Of a stretch of DNA of 6,303 bases, positions 5,641 to 6,303 are shown piece by piece (position 1 is the stretch's first letter; each line of letters begins with the position of its first letter). The notes under the pieces are model-generated. The model did no database searches, was not told where the DNA came from, and was given only the letters and a program-made list of their open reading frames with translations. Source of the stretch: Verrucomicrobiota bacterium (GTDB lineage Bacteria; Verrucomicrobiota; Verrucomicrobiia; Limisphaerales; JAHEOI01); the NCBI GenBank assembly GCA_018610125.1, contig JAHEOI010000360.1, positions 1 through 6,303 on the forward strand. Direction: 5' to 3'. A program made the position numbers and the translations under genes.

Positions 5641-6303
5641 TCATGTATAACGCGCGTTGCGATGCTCCGGCAGGAAGAACTCATGCAAGAGACGATCGAC
5701 TTGGAGCAAGCCCTCGCGATTCAATCGGATGTAATCGCCTTCCACACCGCCAAAGCCCCAATCCTTTAGCGTCTGCAGCGGGGTGGCAAACCGCTCGTGG
5801 ACATTCACCCCGAACTTCTCCTTGAAGTAGGGACAATAGACATATCCCAGTTTCATCTGAAGGATGAACTCCCGTACCATCTTTTCCTCTTCGGAGGGGG
5901 TATAGGATCGGAACAGCGGGAACTCGCCTGCGTTGATCTGGTTGATGTAGGGCTCGAAGTCTTGCTGGTTTTGATAATGCGTCCCGTGGATATGGCCGAA
6001 CGATGAGACTCCCAACGCAAGCAGGTCAGCTCCCGACCAGAGCCGATCCCGGTAGAGGAAATTGGACTGATCCTTCACCGCGGTGTAAGCCGACGCCACG
6101 GTATACCCTTTCCTCTGCAGCTCGTCGAAGGCCATCGAGACCCATCGTCGCTTGGTCTCCCAGTCCGCCACCGGCGCAACAATCTTCCCTTGCGCCTTCA
6201 TGTCCTTGTAAATCGTCGTGTTGTACGGGATCTCCATCTGATAGATGGTGATACTGTCCGGCTCGAGCTCGATTGCTTTCCCGACCGTGTCCATCCAATT
6301 CTC
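5641..6303 (-). CDS. HemN-like radical SAM protein, C-terminal part
   Basis: This open frame enters from the right edge with no start in the window; the Met codon at 6292-6294 is internal, as the frame continues upstream through Glu-Asn-Trp. About 220 C-terminal residues are visible. The first part, LEPDSITIYQMEIPYNT, matches the end of the radical SAM barrel in HemN/HemW proteins (pattern ...Y.l.iepnT). The segment ALGVSSFGHIHGTHYQN and the following MVREFILQMKLGYV...FKEKFGVNV...LKDWGF...IRLNREGLLQVDRLLHEFF correspond to the HemN C-terminal domain. The CxxxCxxC iron-sulfur motif would lie off the window. HemN proper is an oxygen-independent coproporphyrinogen III oxidase. HemN-like relatives include heme chaperones (HemW) and class C radical SAM methyltransferases or cyclopropanases of natural-product clusters. 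The position 25 bp upstream of the lyase gene, in the same direction, makes a pathway role more likely than heme synthesis, but this is inference. Confidence 0.8.
   Translation of the reverse strand, partial: ENWMDTVGKAIELEPDSITIYQMEIPYNTTIYKDMKAQGKIVAPVADWETKRRWVSMAFDELQRKGYTVASAYTAVKDQSNFLYRDRLWSGADLLALGVSSFGHIHGTHYQNQQDFEPYINQINAGEFPLFRSYTPSEEEKMVREFILQMKLGYVYCPYFKEKFGVNVHERFATPLQTLKDWGFGGVEGDYIRLNREGLLQVDRLLHEFFLPEHRNARYT

Overview
The window looks like bacterial, probably Gram-negative, chromosomal DNA. It is moderately GC-rich by eye and densely coded, with Shine-Dalgarno-preceded starts, two secreted proteins, and a compact block of same-strand genes of specialised or lipid-like metabolism. 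The phylum cannot be fixed from sequence alone. From memory, the N-terminus of the glycosyltransferase and the style of the secreted HELAH protein recall Nitrospirota and Planctomycetes/Verrucomicrobia-type genomes, but this is weak. No mobile element, tRNA, rRNA or CRISPR array was seen.

Layout. Positions 1-114 are non-coding leader with a pyrimidine-rich stretch, a perfect 16-bp palindrome and a strong ribosome binding site. Two plus-strand genes follow: a secreted DUF4198 protein (115-942) and a secreted HExxH putative zinc metallopeptidase (1010-1777). A hexanucleotide purine repeat (GAGTGA/GAGGGA, about 1777-1818) lies in the short gap where this pair meets a convergent minus-strand block. 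Read from right to left, that block is: the C-terminal part of a HemN-like radical SAM protein (cut by the window edge, ends at 5641), a UbiC-like chorismate pyruvate-lyase (5615-5028), a flavin-dependent halogenase-type oxidoreductase (5024-3729), a GT4 glycosyltransferase (3615-2293), and a 4HBT/YbgC-type acyl-CoA thioesterase (2281-1838).

How the genes may work together. The minus-strand genes are spaced 25, 3, 113 and 11 bp apart and look like one transcription unit, perhaps with a secondary signal in the 113-bp gap. The lyase would make a hydroxybenzoate from chorismate. The flavoenzyme keeps the lysine and WxWxIP signatures of flavin-dependent halogenases and could modify an aromatic ring. 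The thioesterase would release an acyl or aroyl thioester, the GT4 enzyme could add a sugar, and the HemN-like enzyme could do radical chemistry such as methylation. Together they suggest an aromatic-headed metabolite, for example an aryl-polyene/xanthomonadin-like pigment or a glycosylated phenolic lipid. No ketosynthase, acyl carrier protein or ligase is visible here, so the pathway is an inference; those genes would be expected beyond the right edge. The two plus-strand secreted proteins are separate and may act in metal handling or proteolysis in the envelope.
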